DNA of 47,891 nucleotides from Tannerellaceae bacterium (GTDB lineage Bacteria; Bacteroidota; Bacteroidia; Bacteroidales; Tannerellaceae): NCBI GenBank assembly GCA_021201295.1, contig JAJQFE010000010.1, positions 1 to 47,891 of the forward strand, read 5' to 3'. Shown piece by piece: positions 8,317 to 18,124 of this stretch (position 1 is its first letter; each line of letters starts with the position of its first letter). The notes under the pieces were generated by a model. It saw only the letters and a program-made list of their open reading frames with translations, ran no database searches and was not told where the DNA came from. The position numbers and the translations under genes were made by a program.

Positions 8317-8715
8317 TTATTTGTTGATTAAATCTTCTACTGTCTGAAGAAGAGTCTCGGCAGGTTCAAACATGCGGATGACGTCTTCAGGTTCCAGGAA
8401 ATTCCAGTCGTCGTAATCTCCGGTCTGCCTAAGTGAAAGGATTTGGTTATATGTTTTTCTGGCTTCTTTCGAGACAATCCCTTCTTTTACATAATGAAGA
8501 GCAAATAAACCCGCTACTCCTTTATGCGTTTGTGCTGTATGTCCGTTTTTTATTAGTAAGGCACTTACTATGTTATAACAGGCATAGTATCATCTGTTTG
8601 CGGCTGCATTCCAGAGCTTCATCTCTATGTTGCATTTTGCTTCATGGAAGGCAAGCTTTGATTTTTCTATACGTGTTTGTACGATTGCGTTTCTTTCTTC
8701 TGCTGATAATCTCAT
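8317..8715 (-). CDS. HEPN-domain protein, partner of MNT (in-frame TGA)
   Basis: Reading the minus strand from the ATG at 8713-8715 to the TAA at 8317-8319 gives 132 codons. The N-terminal helices MRLSAEERNAIVQTRIEKSK and the HEPN core NR-x-YYACYNIVSALLI are clear. An in-frame TGA at 8590-8592 falls exactly at x. A single G-to-A change from TGG (Trp) would explain it. HEPN proteins of the HepT type are RNases that pair with MNT nucleotidyltransferases as toxin-antitoxin modules. The start overlaps the repaired MNT stop as ATGA. As read the gene is broken; real inactivation and sequence error are both possible. Confidence 0.7.
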
Positions 8716-9030
8716 ATAATATCTATTCCTTCGGCTTGTACGTTCTTACGAAATAGTGATGGTTTATTTATCTCCCATTGGGAGCGAGTATAAATCAGGG
8801 GGGGTTATTAATTCATTTATTTCCCAACCCAATTCTACAAATGAAAATGCGTATTTGTCATAATCGTCCGGGTCTTTTTTCGGTTTGTCTAATACAATCA
8901 GTAAATCCCAATCCGAATCTTCGTCGGCATCTCCTCTGGCCTGTGAACCGAACAATATCAGTCTGCCGTTAGGTAAAACTTCTCGTTTTATCTCCCGGAT
9001 GCGTTCTAATATGTCTGTTCTATCCTTCAT
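8712..9030 (-). CDS. MNT-type nucleotidyltransferase (frameshifted)
   Basis: The N-terminus has the minimal nucleotidyltransferase motif GSQARGDADEDSDWDLLIV (GS-x10-D-x-D) at about residues 28-46. As read, it ends at 8764 after 88 residues. Changing the C7 run (plus strand G at 8798-8804) by one base restores a family-like end LIYTRSQWEINKPSLFRKN and a TGA at 8712-8714 overlapping the HEPN start, giving about 105 residues. In MntA/HepT systems the MNT protein AMPylates and neutralises the HEPN RNase. Both genes of this pair are interrupted here. Confidence 0.75.
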
Positions 9031-9143
9031 TTCTTTATTATTATAACAAATGTAGAAAGTTTATTGCTTACTACAAATTATTTTTAATTTATCACAGTAA
9101 TAATTTTATATATTTACATACTAATATTTTATATGATAAAATT

Positions 9144-9248
9144 ATGCAGGATAGTGAATTGACTCTGATTACTCTGGAAGAAGTCAAAAAATACGGTAGG
9201 GAGACAGAGGACGGGAATGTATATGTTTTGATGCTGAATGATACCTAG
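9144..9248 (+). CDS. possible 34-residue ORF or gene remnant
   Basis: ATG at 9144 to TAG at 9248 encodes MQDSELTLITLEEVKKYGRE and a further short stretch. It is acidic, with no known family, and lies between the MNT gene and the integrase inside the repeat-bounded segment. It could be the start of a lost gene. Confidence 0.25.
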   Translation: MQDSELTLITLEEVKKYGRETEDGNVYVLMLNDT

Positions 9249-9302
9249 CATATTGATTTTTTTATGTGGATAATACATGGATTTTCTGGCTAACGGAAGA
9301 GG

Positions 9303-9334
9303 TATGAATGCTTACCCAACTTTAGAACTAACCC
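9303..9334. repeat. direct repeat, right copy
   Basis: Second copy of the 32-bp repeat, overlapping the last codons and stop of the integrase. With 8217-8248 it brackets the MNT/HEPN module. Confidence 0.85.
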
Positions 9335-10607
9335 TCAGGATGGGTTCCTGCGTTTCTTTTCTCTTTTGACTGCGCAAGGCTTTTAACCTGTTTGCAGCTT
9401 GCTGATTTTCCACCTTGATATAACGCATAAATGCTGCCACACTTTTATGACCGGAAATTTTCATCAGTTCCTCAGCAGGGAAACCGGAAAGATACATATT
9501 GGTACAGAAAGAGCGGCGGCAAGTATGAGAAGACATTAATTCCCATTTTTTCTTGATTTCTTTCACTCTTATATTTCCTTTACGTCGTACGATCTCAACA
9601 GATTGAGTAAAGTTTACTATTTGCCCCAGTTCCTTTAACCTTATATTAAATCTATAGCTATTAATCCTGGGTAATATATAATTATACTTTCTCATCAGTT
9701 CCGGTACATAATCAATCATAGGAACAATTACGGCTTTATGTACCTTTCGTTGTTTGAGGGTTATATTCTCATTTATAAAATCAATATTTTCTATCCCTAA
9801 AGTGGAAAGGTCACTGTATCTGAGGCCCGTATAACACCCTACAATAAAAACATCCCTTATCTCTTCCAACTCTTTATCATAGGACAGATCTAGACTATAT
9901 AGAATATCCAGTTCACGCTCATTTAAATAATTCGCATCTGTTTCTTCCTTTACCACTTTAAACACTTTAAGGTTGATCGGAGGAATAGTCCCCTTTGCCA
10001 TCTGATAATTAACAAAGCCTTTTAAAAGCCTGACTACTTTTCCGGCTGAATTAGTCAAAAGTCTGACTGTCCCATCCGGTTTGACTGCTTTATAAAAAAG
10101 GTAATCCATAAACTCATTATAGAACTTAAGGTTTAAATTCCTAAAAGATATAGGTTGGGAAGAATAAGGTTTAAAATTAGTCAGATGCTTTTTAAGGCTC
10201 TTATAGTCTTTGATCTGATTCGCTGAAACCTTAGTCTTTTTTTCTTCTATATATTCATCTAACAGATCAAACATATTGAGTCTGCCGGGTCGCTGTTCAT
10301 ATTCCCGGTCTTTATCCAATTCTAGAAGAACAAACTCAATGGTCGGTTCTAAAAAATTGTCTTTAGCAAAGCTTAGGATTCTACCCAGTTTAGACGTGAT
10401 CTTCGTCAACGCCATATCTATTTCGTCATATTGAGGACATGCCTTTTTAATCCAACAACGTTTCTCATCCCAATACTTGGGATCAACACTAAAACCTGTT
10501 GCAATTAATGTGCGTCTTGTCCGGTCATAGTTATAACGTACATAAATAGGAGTGACACCATCTTTATTTACATATTTGGGCTTAATATATGGATAATAAT
10601 TTGCCAT
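9312..10607 (-). CDS. tyrosine recombinase/integrase of the element
   Basis: 431 residues. An N-terminal Arm/SAM-like region (YYPYIKPKYV, TRRTLIATGFSVDPKYWDEK) is typical of Bacteroidetes phage-type integrases. The catalytic domain has TGLRYSDLS (Arg near residue 262), SHTCRRSF (His361, Arg364) and ISGHKSVAAFMRYIK (His387, Tyr396). It integrates the element into the 3' end of tRNA-Asp using the 13-bp core. The gene is intact and lies 143 bp from the right attachment core, which supports the assigned boundary. Confidence 0.93.
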   Translation of the reverse strand: MANYYPYIKPKYVNKDGVTPIYVRYNYDRTRRTLIATGFSVDPKYWDEKRCWIKKACPQYDEIDMALTKITSKLGRILSFAKDNFLEPTIEFVLLELDKDREYEQRPGRLNMFDLLDEYIEEKKTKVSANQIKDYKSLKKHLTNFKPYSSQPISFRNLNLKFYNEFMDYLFYKAVKPDGTVRLLTNSAGKVVRLLKGFVNYQMAKGTIPPINLKVFKVVKEETDANYLNERELDILYSLDLSYDKELEEIRDVFIVGCYTGLRYSDLSTLGIENIDFINENITLKQRKVHKAVIVPMIDYVPELMRKYNYILPRINSYRFNIRLKELGQIVNFTQSVEIVRRKGNIRVKEIKKKWELMSSHTCRRSFCTNMYLSGFPAEELMKISGHKSVAAFMRYIKVENQQAANRLKALRSQKRKETQEPILRVSSKVG

Positions 10608-10630
10608 AAAAAATCGTGTTGCATCTGTAT

Positions 10631-10640
10631 TGCAAATGTA
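10631..10640 (-). promoter_or_regulatory. -7 box for the integrase gene
   Basis: Reads TACATTTGCA on the minus strand, 24 bp before the ATG. The -33 part is not convincing. Confidence 0.5.
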
Positions 10641-10749
10641 TTGAAACTACTGGCAAGCATCCTAAAGTTTGGCAATTATAAAAAGTTAAAATACTGATAT
10701 TCAGAAATTAAGATAAACTATTGGAAACTATAGGAAAGAAAGTCAAATT

Positions 10750-10762
10750 CCGTCCATACCGC
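10750..10762 (+). repeat. attR core
   Basis: CCGTCCATACCGC, identical to 2615-2627. Here the sequence continues CAAAG instead of CCA, so this displaced native tRNA end does not encode CCA. Confidence 0.85.
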
Positions 10763-10783
10763 AAAGAATGGTAAAGTTCTTAT

Positions 10784-10823
10784 AAACAAGCCCTGATAAT
10801 CTATTGATTATCAGGGCTTGTTT
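10784..10823 (+). terminator. displaced terminator of tRNA-Asp
   Basis: An 18-bp perfect stem (10784-10801 with 10806-10823) with loop TATT, followed by ATTTTC. Its distance from the attR core suggests that it terminated the tRNA before the element arrived. Confidence 0.75.
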
Positions 10824-11295
10824 ATTTTCTTCACTTCTCTGGTAATGCATAATTTATTGCATAATAGAACACTTCAAACAGGTACAAATCGTGGTACATT
10901 TGACTACCTGTTTTTGTACCATGATTAAGAGCCTAATATGAAATATCCACCAATGCTATTTCTTCTTCAGTTGCCAGTTCTCTAAGTAGTTCAAGCCATT
11001 CGTTCTTTTTTGTGTGCAACATTACTATTTGAGTTTGGTGCCGGTAAAGAGCCAGTAGTGTATCAACGGGAGACCGGGATGTGAACTCATGCCCTTACCA
11101 CCCCATATTGTTGAACCAAACCAGCCAATGCCGGGTCGCATTTCCCATATGCCTTTTATTAAACAGGTAAAATATCCGTATATTTTGCGTAAACTTTCCG
11201 AATAAGAGTTTGTTTTACAATTATTGGATCTTACCAGTGAATAATGCGTTATGAACGGTATATTATCCATTTACGAATTTTTTAAATTATTCAAA
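10824..11295. other. gap without a supported gene
   Basis: The stretch has short open frames on both strands. A 29-codon minus-strand ORF near 10933-11022 (MLHTKKNEWLELLRELATEE) could be a gene fragment, and an 81-codon minus-strand frame at 11025-11270 has an atypical composition. Neither can be supported. The last part should hold the promoter of the GH3 gene, but I see no exact TAnnTTTG. Confidence 0.4.
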
Positions 11296-13659
11296 ATGAA
11301 TAAATATAAAACGTTAGGAATTGCCCTGTTTTTAATTTGCATAAACTACTTTAATGGAATGGCACAGATAGAAACCGCAACTATCCATTCAGATATCCGC
11401 GAGCGGGTAAATGAATTAATGAGTAAACTATCATTGGAAGAGAAAATCAGTTTATTAACGGGAACAGGAATGGGTGATTCGGACGGTGGAAACGCGCTAA
11501 GTAACAGTGATTCTCCCGTACCCGGTTCATCCGGTAGTACCCGGGAGTTGTCCTTCTACGGCTTACCCTCTCTTATTATGACCGATGGTTCGGCGGGCGT
11601 ACGCATTGATTCGGTCAGGAAAAATGAACAACGCACCTATTATGCCACCAGTTTCCCTATCGGTGCATCGCTGGCCTGTACATGGGATACGGATTTAGTT
11701 CATTAGGTAGGAACCTGTATAGGAAATGAAGCGCTGGAATATGGTTCGGATATTCAATTGACTCCCGGTATGAACATTATGAGAAATCCGCTTTGCGGCA
11801 GGAATTACGAATATTATTCGGAAGATCCGGTTGTCAGCGGCAAAATAGCTGCCGCACTGGTACAGGGTATCCAATCGCAGGGGGTATCAGCCACTCCCAA
11901 GCATTTTGTTGCAAACAATAACGAAACGAACCGCATGAGTATAGATGCCAGGATATCGCAGCGCGCCTTACGCGAGATTTACCTGCGGGGATTTGAGATA
12001 GTAGTCAAAGAAGCAAAACCAAAGGCGCTTATGTCTTCTTATAATAAAGTAAACGGACAGTATACTTCTGCCCGGAAAGATCTGCTTACCACCTTACTGA
12101 GGGATGAATGGGGCTTTACAGGAATGGTGATGTCTGACTGGTACGGAGGGTTTCCCGGAATTGTCAACAGAGATATAGGAAAAGATCTAGTCACCGTACA
12201 ACAGGTACTTGCAGGAAATAACCTGCTGATGCCGGGAGAGCAGTCGCAGGAAGATGAGATAAAAGACGGCTTGACAAAAGGAGAGATTACCGAAGAAGAT
12301 ATAAATAAAAATGTCCGGTATATCCTACAGTGTGTTTTAACCTCTCCGGCAGCAAAGAAATACCCCTATGCCAATAATCCCGACTTAAAAGCACATGCAG
12401 CAATTTCCCGTTTGGCTGCTGCCGATGGGATGGTGCTGCTTAAAAACGAACCGGCTACGCTTCCTTTATCTCCACAGGGAAATAAAATTGCCTTATTCGG
12501 TTTGGCTTCATATACACTGGAAGCCGGCGGAACAGGCAGTGGAGATGTCAACAAAGCGTATACGGTAACCATCCGCCAGGGCTTACTCAATGCCGGTTAT
12601 GTAATTGACACAGCGCTGGCAAATTTGTATCATCCGTATGTTATAGCCGGATTAAAAAAGAAACAGGAGGAAAAAGCACAAAAAGATAATATGTTCCAAC
12701 ACGCACCCGCCATTGCGGAGATGCCGTTGGAAAAAGAAATCATTGAACAGAAAGCAGCAGCAAATAATATAGCCATCATCAGCCTGGGACGAAGTTCGGG
12801 TGAAGGAACAGACCGGCAATTAAAAAACGATTACCTGCTTTCTGAAAATGAACGGAATTTAATATGGAATGCCTCCGGAGCTTTTCATGCCAAAGGAAAA
12901 CCTGTAATTGTCATTCTTAACATAGGAGGGGTGATAGATATGGATAGTTGGAAGCAGGATGCGGATGCTATTTTACTGGCGTGGCAACCCGCCCAGGAAG
13001 GAGGCAATGCAATTGCCGATATTTTGACAGGCCGGGTAAATCCTTCCGGTAAACTGACCATGACTTTCCCTGCCCGCTACGAGGATATTCCATCCGCCGG
13101 TAATTTCCCCAAACCCGGGGAAAATCCGGAATATATAGAATATACGGATGGAGTGTATGTTGGCTACCGTTATTTTACCTCTTTTGGTGTACAGCCTACC
13201 TATCCCTTTGGGTACGGATTGTCGTATACACAATTCGACTATTCACCTGTAAAAGTAGAGGATATTACTTCGGGCGGAGAAAAAGCAGTTTCGCTGAAAG
13301 TAAAGAATACCGGATCAGTGGCGGAAAAAGAGGTTGTACAGTTGTATGTTGCATCTCCTGCGGTATCGGTAGATAAACCGGTAAAGGAATTAAAAGCTTT
13401 TGCCAAGACAAGGTTGTTACAACCTGGCGAAGAAGAAGAGGTTCGTTTCCTGTTATCGGTGGCCGACCTGGCTTCTTTCGTGCCGGAAATGTCCGCATGG
13501 GTAGCAGACGCAGGCACATATACACTTGAAATAGGTGCTTTCTCTGAGGATATAAAGGAGGTGGCAACTTTCACTCTTCCTGAAAACCGGGTAGTTGAAA
13601 AGGTGCATAACATCCTTAACCTGCAACAACCGATCAGTGAACTTAAAAAAGAACGATAA
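11296..13659 (+). CDS. glycoside hydrolase family 3 beta-glycosidase (in-frame TAG)
   Basis: About 787 residues if the TAG at 11704-11706 is read through. The ATG at 11296 begins a signal peptide (NKYKTLGIALFLICINYFNG) ending MAQ; the in-frame ATG at 11251 lies upstream of it. Then come the GH3 N-terminal barrel with the nucleophile in VMSDWYGG (Asp281), the second GH3 domain with LGRSSGEGTDR, and a C-terminal fibronectin III-like domain (AEKEVVQLYVA). The family reads Gln-Val-Gly at the stop, so CAG to TAG explains it. It likely releases glucose or a similar sugar from periplasmic oligosaccharides. The hydrolase gene follows 22 bp later. Confidence 0.9.
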
Positions 13660-13681
13660 ATGAAATATAAAAATCAATCTT

Positions 13682-14487
13682 ATGAAATATAATATAATCT
13701 TATTGGGGTTGTTATTTATTTTCCCATCTTTTGTAAGGGCACAAAAAGATTCTGTAACCATACGGAATATTTCCTATGTAAGCAACTCCAAAACGGATGC
13801 CTACCGGCAGGAAAGATGCAAACTGGATATTTATAAACCCGGCAATGGCAACAACTACCCCACTGTTGTATTTTTTTACGGAGGCGCCCTGGAAATGGGG
13901 GAAAATATATTCCTGAAGAACTTAAAAGCGGCAACTTTATTGTAGTTGCCCCCAATTACCGGTTAAGTCCTAAAGTAAAAAATCCGGCCTATACGGAAGA
14001 CGCTGCTGAAGCGGTTGCCTGGGTAATGAAAAATATCGACCGGTATGGTGGCAGTAAAGATAGTATCTATGTATGTGGACATTCTGCCGGCGGTTACCTT
14101 ACCCTGATGATCGCACTGGATAAAAGCTATCTGGCAGCACATAACGAAGATGCCGACCAGGTAAGGGCCTGGTTTCCGATAAGCGGACAAACGGTTACCC
14201 ATTATACCATCCGGAAAGAGCGTGGACTATCCATGAAAATACCACTGATTGACACCTATGCTCCGCTGAACTATGCCCGGACAGGAACTCCACATATCGG
14301 GCTGATTACTGCCGATGAACGCTATGAGCAACTCGGACGATATGAAGAGAATGCCTTGTTGAAAGCTGTGCTGAACGATGTAGGGAATAAGAATGTAACC
14401 CTTTATCAATTGCAGGGATTTAATCATGGAAACATCGTGAGCCCGGATGCATTTACAATTATCGACTATATTAATAGTGATAAATGA
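13682..14487 (+). CDS. secreted alpha/beta-hydrolase (esterase-like, frameshifted)
   Basis: About 268 residues once one base is restored at the G5/A4 run 13897-13905. Residues 1-20 form a signal peptide ending VRAQ. The nucleophile elbow is GHSAGGYL (Ser135), with a likely acid in LITADERYEQ and the histidine in GFNHGNI. The oxyanion region reads FFYGGALEMGE where the family usually has HGGG, so Tyr replaces His and Ala replaces Gly. The same-strand position 22 bp after the GH3 gene suggests joint action, for example deacylation of decorated glycans; that role is inferred. Confidence 0.82.
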
Positions 14488-14785
14488 AAAATCTTTTACT
14501 GACTATTTTAAGGGTATAGGGACAATTTGCAAGTTGCTGTTAAATCATTGGCTATTTTCATATTTTACGAATGGATTATCTGCCATTTTGCTTCGGTCAA
14601 CTACTTTCCCTTTAAGTTATTCCTTTCCATCCGGTTCTAACACTTAACCGGGGATTAATTTCTTTTAAAGAATGGGTTACTATCTTTTCGTTTTTTTATT
14701 ATTTGACTTCCGTGAATGCTTTTTCATTACTGATTATCACCAGTAATTCTGTTGCGTCAAAGATATATATAAATTAGTTCAGACA
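14488..14785. other. gap without a supported gene
   Basis: AT-rich. A short minus-strand stretch near 14570-14600 reads MADNPFVKYENSQ before a stop and may be a gene remnant. No promoter or terminator can be assigned with confidence. Confidence 0.3.
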
Positions 14786-15059
14786 ATGGCGTATAGTAAC
14801 CCGTGGTATAATAATTATCAACTGAATATTTTTGTATTCGTGAAAGATGAACCCCTTATAGCACTTAGCAACCAGATTTGTACCCTACGGAAAGAAAAAA
14901 GTTTATTTCAGGAACAACTTGCATTAAAAGCGGATGCAGATAGGTCTTATATGGGAGGAATTGAAAGAGGCGAGCGAAATGTAATTTTTTAACTCTTTAA
15001 AAATAGCCAATAGTTTAGAATGTGATGGGATAAAGTTTACCAAAGGTATTCCTCAATAA
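14786..15059 (+). pseudogene. XRE-family regulator, frame broken
   Basis: The XRE core is clear: ICTLRKEKSLFQEQLALKAD followed by RSYMGGIERGERNV. As read it stops at 14992. The expected continuation reappears in another frame as LKIANSLECDGIKFTKGIPQ and ends at a TAA at 15057-15059. Two small losses, about one base each near 14982-14997, are needed to join them. Full length would be about 70-90 residues, like other stand-alone XRE regulators. It may be a relic or a victim of the window-wide indels. Confidence 0.6.
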
Positions 15060-15135
15060 TCCTTTGGGATTTCTTTTAGTTTCATATTTTATTATATAAG
15101 TTCAGAATTTTCTAAAATTCTCCATTAATTTTCAA

Positions 15136-15576
15136 TTAATTTAAAACAAGTTCTTTTCTATATACATCTACACAAAATGAGAAAAAATTATTAAATGCTG
15201 ATTCTAATTTTTGCCTGGCTTCAGTAAGCCTCTCTTCTCTATTTATTCCTGCTGGATTATTTGTTTCTTCTGCAAACTTATGGTAGCTTTCTACCACCTC
15301 TTGAAATAATGTAAGTTCAGATTCATAGCCATATAATTGAGAAAATCGACTTACTTCTGCCATTAATCGATGAAATTCTTTTTGGTTATTGATAGTACTG
15401 GTTGTAGTAAATTGCTGTAACTCTAAAATCTTTTGAAATAATATAAAACGACATTTTAATCTTTCTTCTAATCTTTTTGACTTAAGATTGATCATTGGCA
15501 TTACTATAATTCCTATAATTGAAGAAATAAAACCTATTCCTCCCAAAACTAGCGCTATAATATTTGAAGCATCCAT
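15136..15576 (-). CDS. hypothetical membrane-anchored protein
   Basis: 146 residues. One N-terminal membrane segment (about 5-28, IIALVLGGIGFISSIIGIIV) is followed by a basic anchor (NLKSKRLEERLKCR) and a long helical cytoplasmic part. I know no function. Low-GC codons and the neighbouring broken genes suggest an acquired segment. Confidence 0.55.
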   Translation of the reverse strand: MDASNIIALVLGGIGFISSIIGIIVMPMINLKSKRLEERLKCRFILFQKILELQQFTTTSTINNQKEFHRLMAEVSRFSQLYGYESELTLFQEVVESYHKFAEETNNPAGINREERLTEARQKLESAFNNFFSFCVDVYRKELVLN

Positions 15577-15598
15577 GTATTATAATTATTATTAGTTT

Positions 15599-15769
15599 CT
15601 ATATAATGTTTACTAAAAAGTATCCGGCATTCCTTATAAACACATCCGAATAACCGGTATCAAATAAAATTTTTGCCTCTTCCTCCTCTATATAAAAACA
15701 TAGGGCAGGCTCTCCATAAAAGTAGTGGTCAATAAACGTATGGTTATCCACCAGTACGGTCAGCTTCAT
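15599..15769 (-). pseudogene. N-terminal fragment of an MBL-fold metallohydrolase
   Basis: 56 codons: MKLTVLVDNHTFIDHYFYGE, a second strand, then ILFDTGYSDVF. This is the first beta-hairpin of an MBL-fold protein, ending before the HxHxDH metal motif. A TAG closes it at 15599-15601 and no further metallohydrolase sequence follows to the left, so this is a truncation rather than a frameshift. Confidence 0.65.
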
Positions 15770-16229
15770 AAGATATCAGAAATTTGGATATAAGAATCAA
15801 AGGTAAAATATTATTCACTCCAGGCAATTTAGGAGGGTAAATAAACCAGATCAGTTATACGATCCGATCCTTCTTATACTAAGGAAAGAATAGGAAAACT
15901 AATCCAATCTTCCACTGATAACTTCTTTTAAGAACTCAAAATTTATTTTTTTTATCAAAATAGAGTTTACAATAATAATATTACTGTATATTTTAGCTAT
16001 CACTTTTAATGATAAATTAAAGAAGTATGATGAGTTGATAACCTTTCTAAACCTATAGCCAGACTTAGGAACATGAATAATAAGAAACAGATAATGTAAT
16101 AAATTTAGTAATTAAGAGAATAGTCTACAGAATTTTTCCGGCTTAATATTTTACTAATTTTGTAGCAATAAATAATATATTTTCAGCACCTATATCTCGT
16201 AGACCTGAATTATATTTTTACTTTTTCCT
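15770..16229. other. intergenic region upstream of the eCIS regulator
   Basis: About 460 bp of AT-rich DNA between the divergent MBL fragment and the regulator. It contains the -7 box at 16155-16162; I see no gene. Confidence 0.5.
16155..16162 (+). promoter_or_regulatory. -7 box for the TPR/AraC regulator
   Basis: TAATTTTG, followed by TA, matches TAnnTTTG 68 bp before the ATG at 16230. The -33 region is not clear. Confidence 0.5.
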
Positions 16230-18124
16230 ATGAATCAGTATAGAACTACAGCCATATTGCTCTTTATTTTATTGTCGATACCTGACTTATTCCCGGCTGG
16301 ACAGAGCAATCCGGGAATGTGCGGCACCTGTCTTTCAGATACATGCCAAACCTTATCCTCTATTCATCCCGATCTGGAATTATATAATGTACAGATAAAA
16401 AATAATAGATATCATGATTTAAAAGTCCGCAGGGAACATTTATTGAATACCACCCCCAGAGATTCCCTTATAAAAAATACATGGAGCAGGGATTTGCCGG
16501 AATAATGTATGATTCCATCTCTCTTTTTGACCTCTTTGATGAGGACCGCACCCCGTTATCCGTACAAGAGAGACATAGAGTCATAAACGATCTCTATATT
16601 ACCGCCCATCAATATAACAATCAAACCCTTAAGTTAACCGCAGATTTCTTTAAAGGGAAATTGATGAATAACCGGGATGCTTATGAGACAAAAATGGACT
16701 GGCTGGAAGAGGTAAGCCACGGATTTCAGAAAACAGGTAACGGCTATATGAAAGCCTATACATTAAGGGAAATGTGGCAGAGCAGCTATTACAGCGAACG
16801 GTATGAACGCAGTTTTATGTATATCCAGCGATTATCAGGACTGCTGGATAAATTAGATGATAATTACCCCTATAAAGGGGTGTATTATATCTGGGCCGGA
16901 ATTGCCTACTATCGTTTCAATGATTACGGGAAGGCCCTTTATTTTTTATACAAAGGGCTCTCATACAGGAAGCCGGCACATATCTCTTTCGCGGGTAATT
17001 ATCTCCGGGCATGGAACCATTTGGCATCTTATCATCATCTGCACGGAAACCTGGATTCAGCCGCTTACTATAACCGGACGTCACTCAGCAGCTGGGAAAG
17101 TACGGTAGGTTTACCCGCTCACTTGACATTTTCCATCAGTAATCTGGGACGCATTGAAATGGAAAAAGGGAATTATGACCTAGCCATAGCTATGCTGAAA
17201 GGAGGACTTACCTATATGACAGGAGATCATAGAGACAGAGAATTTATGGCAAGAGTGCATGCAGCATTAGGAGAATGTTATCTGAAAAAAGGGGCCACAG
17301 AGAGGACTAAATCACATATTGATAAAGGACGGGAAGCCATAAAAGGTTTTTATGAGATTAACCAGTATAACCGGATCAGGGCACTCCATGCACTGGAGAG
17401 TAAATATTACTCATTTTTAGGACAGCATGACAAAGCTGAGACCTACTTGGATTCAGTCCTGGTCACAACCAGCCGGCATGAGCAACTTACCGGACAACAT
17501 TTTATTCTCCAGGGAAAACAGGAACTCCAGGAAACCGAGATCCTATTGAAAAACGAACGGATCACCCGGCAAAAACATATCATTTTATTTGTCATACTGA
17601 TAGGATGGATGCTGCTTATGACTCTACTTATCCTATTACAACAATACCGCAGGAAAAAACGGGCCTACCGGTCGTTAGCCGCACAGGCAAAGAATTGGGC
17701 GGATTCCATCCGGTCTTTATCTCTCCCGGACTATAAAGAAAACCAGGATACCCATTATCCGGATAAAGAAGATATCCGTCTGGCAGAAACCCTATACGTG
17801 TACATGCAGAAGAATAAACCTTATAAAGAGTTCGACCTGACACTGGATATCCTTGCAGAAAGAATAGGAATAGGCCGGAATAAATTATCGCGGGCCATTA
17901 ACCGTACCTTCGGCAATAATTTCAAACAATACCTGAATGACTTCCGTATCCGGGAAGCCATTCTATTGATGTCCGATCCTGAATTTGACAAACTTTCACT
18001 GGATGGATTGATGGAATATGCCGGTTTTAACAGCCAGTCCACCTTTTATGAGACGTTCAAAAAGATTACCGGATTAACACCCGCCCAGTACCGGAAAAGC
18101 CAAAACAAAAATCCTGATTCCTAA
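16230..18124 (+). CDS. membrane-anchored TPR / AraC-type HTH regulator (frameshifted)
   Basis: About 631 residues after restoring one A in the run at 16472-16477; as read it splits at 16505. Order: signal peptide (1-24), a periplasmic helical region with TPR-like repeats (about 130-350), one membrane segment (HIILFVILIGWMLLMTLLIL), then a cytoplasmic AraC domain (FDLTLDILAERIGIGRNKLS ... YAGFNSQSTFYETFKKITGL) at the C-terminus. Bacteroidetes use this plan to couple a periplasmic signal to transcription. It is the gene just upstream of the eCIS operon on the same strand, so it is the best candidate regulator of it. Confidence 0.8.

Larger units (their letters stand above)
2615..10762. mobile_element. 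~8.1-kb integrative mobilizable element in tRNA-Asp
   Basis: The element is bounded by two 13-bp copies of the tRNA-Asp 3' end. It contains, in order, a metallophosphoesterase, an excisionase-like HTH protein, a Toprim primase, a hairpin-rich oriT candidate, a MobV relaxase, an XRE regulator, an unknown ORF, an MNT/HEPN pair and a tyrosine integrase next to the right end. The primase-relaxase-integrase set without type IV secretion genes is the plan of NBU-like Bacteroides elements, which are moved by a helper conjugative element. Boundaries come from the repeats; whether it still moves is not known. Confidence 0.85.

Noticed and set aside
8433-8756. 107-codon plus-strand ORF
   Set aside because: It is the antisense shadow of the HEPN gene, which has recognisable protein motifs on the minus strand.
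11025-11270. 81-codon minus-strand ORF upstream of the GH3 gene
   Set aside because: No family resemblance or ribosome site, and it overlaps the GH3 upstream region where a promoter is expected.
13239-13761. Long minus-strand ORFs inside the GH3 gene
   Set aside because: They lie opposite conserved GH3 C-terminal sequence and follow its codon pattern, so they are shadows.
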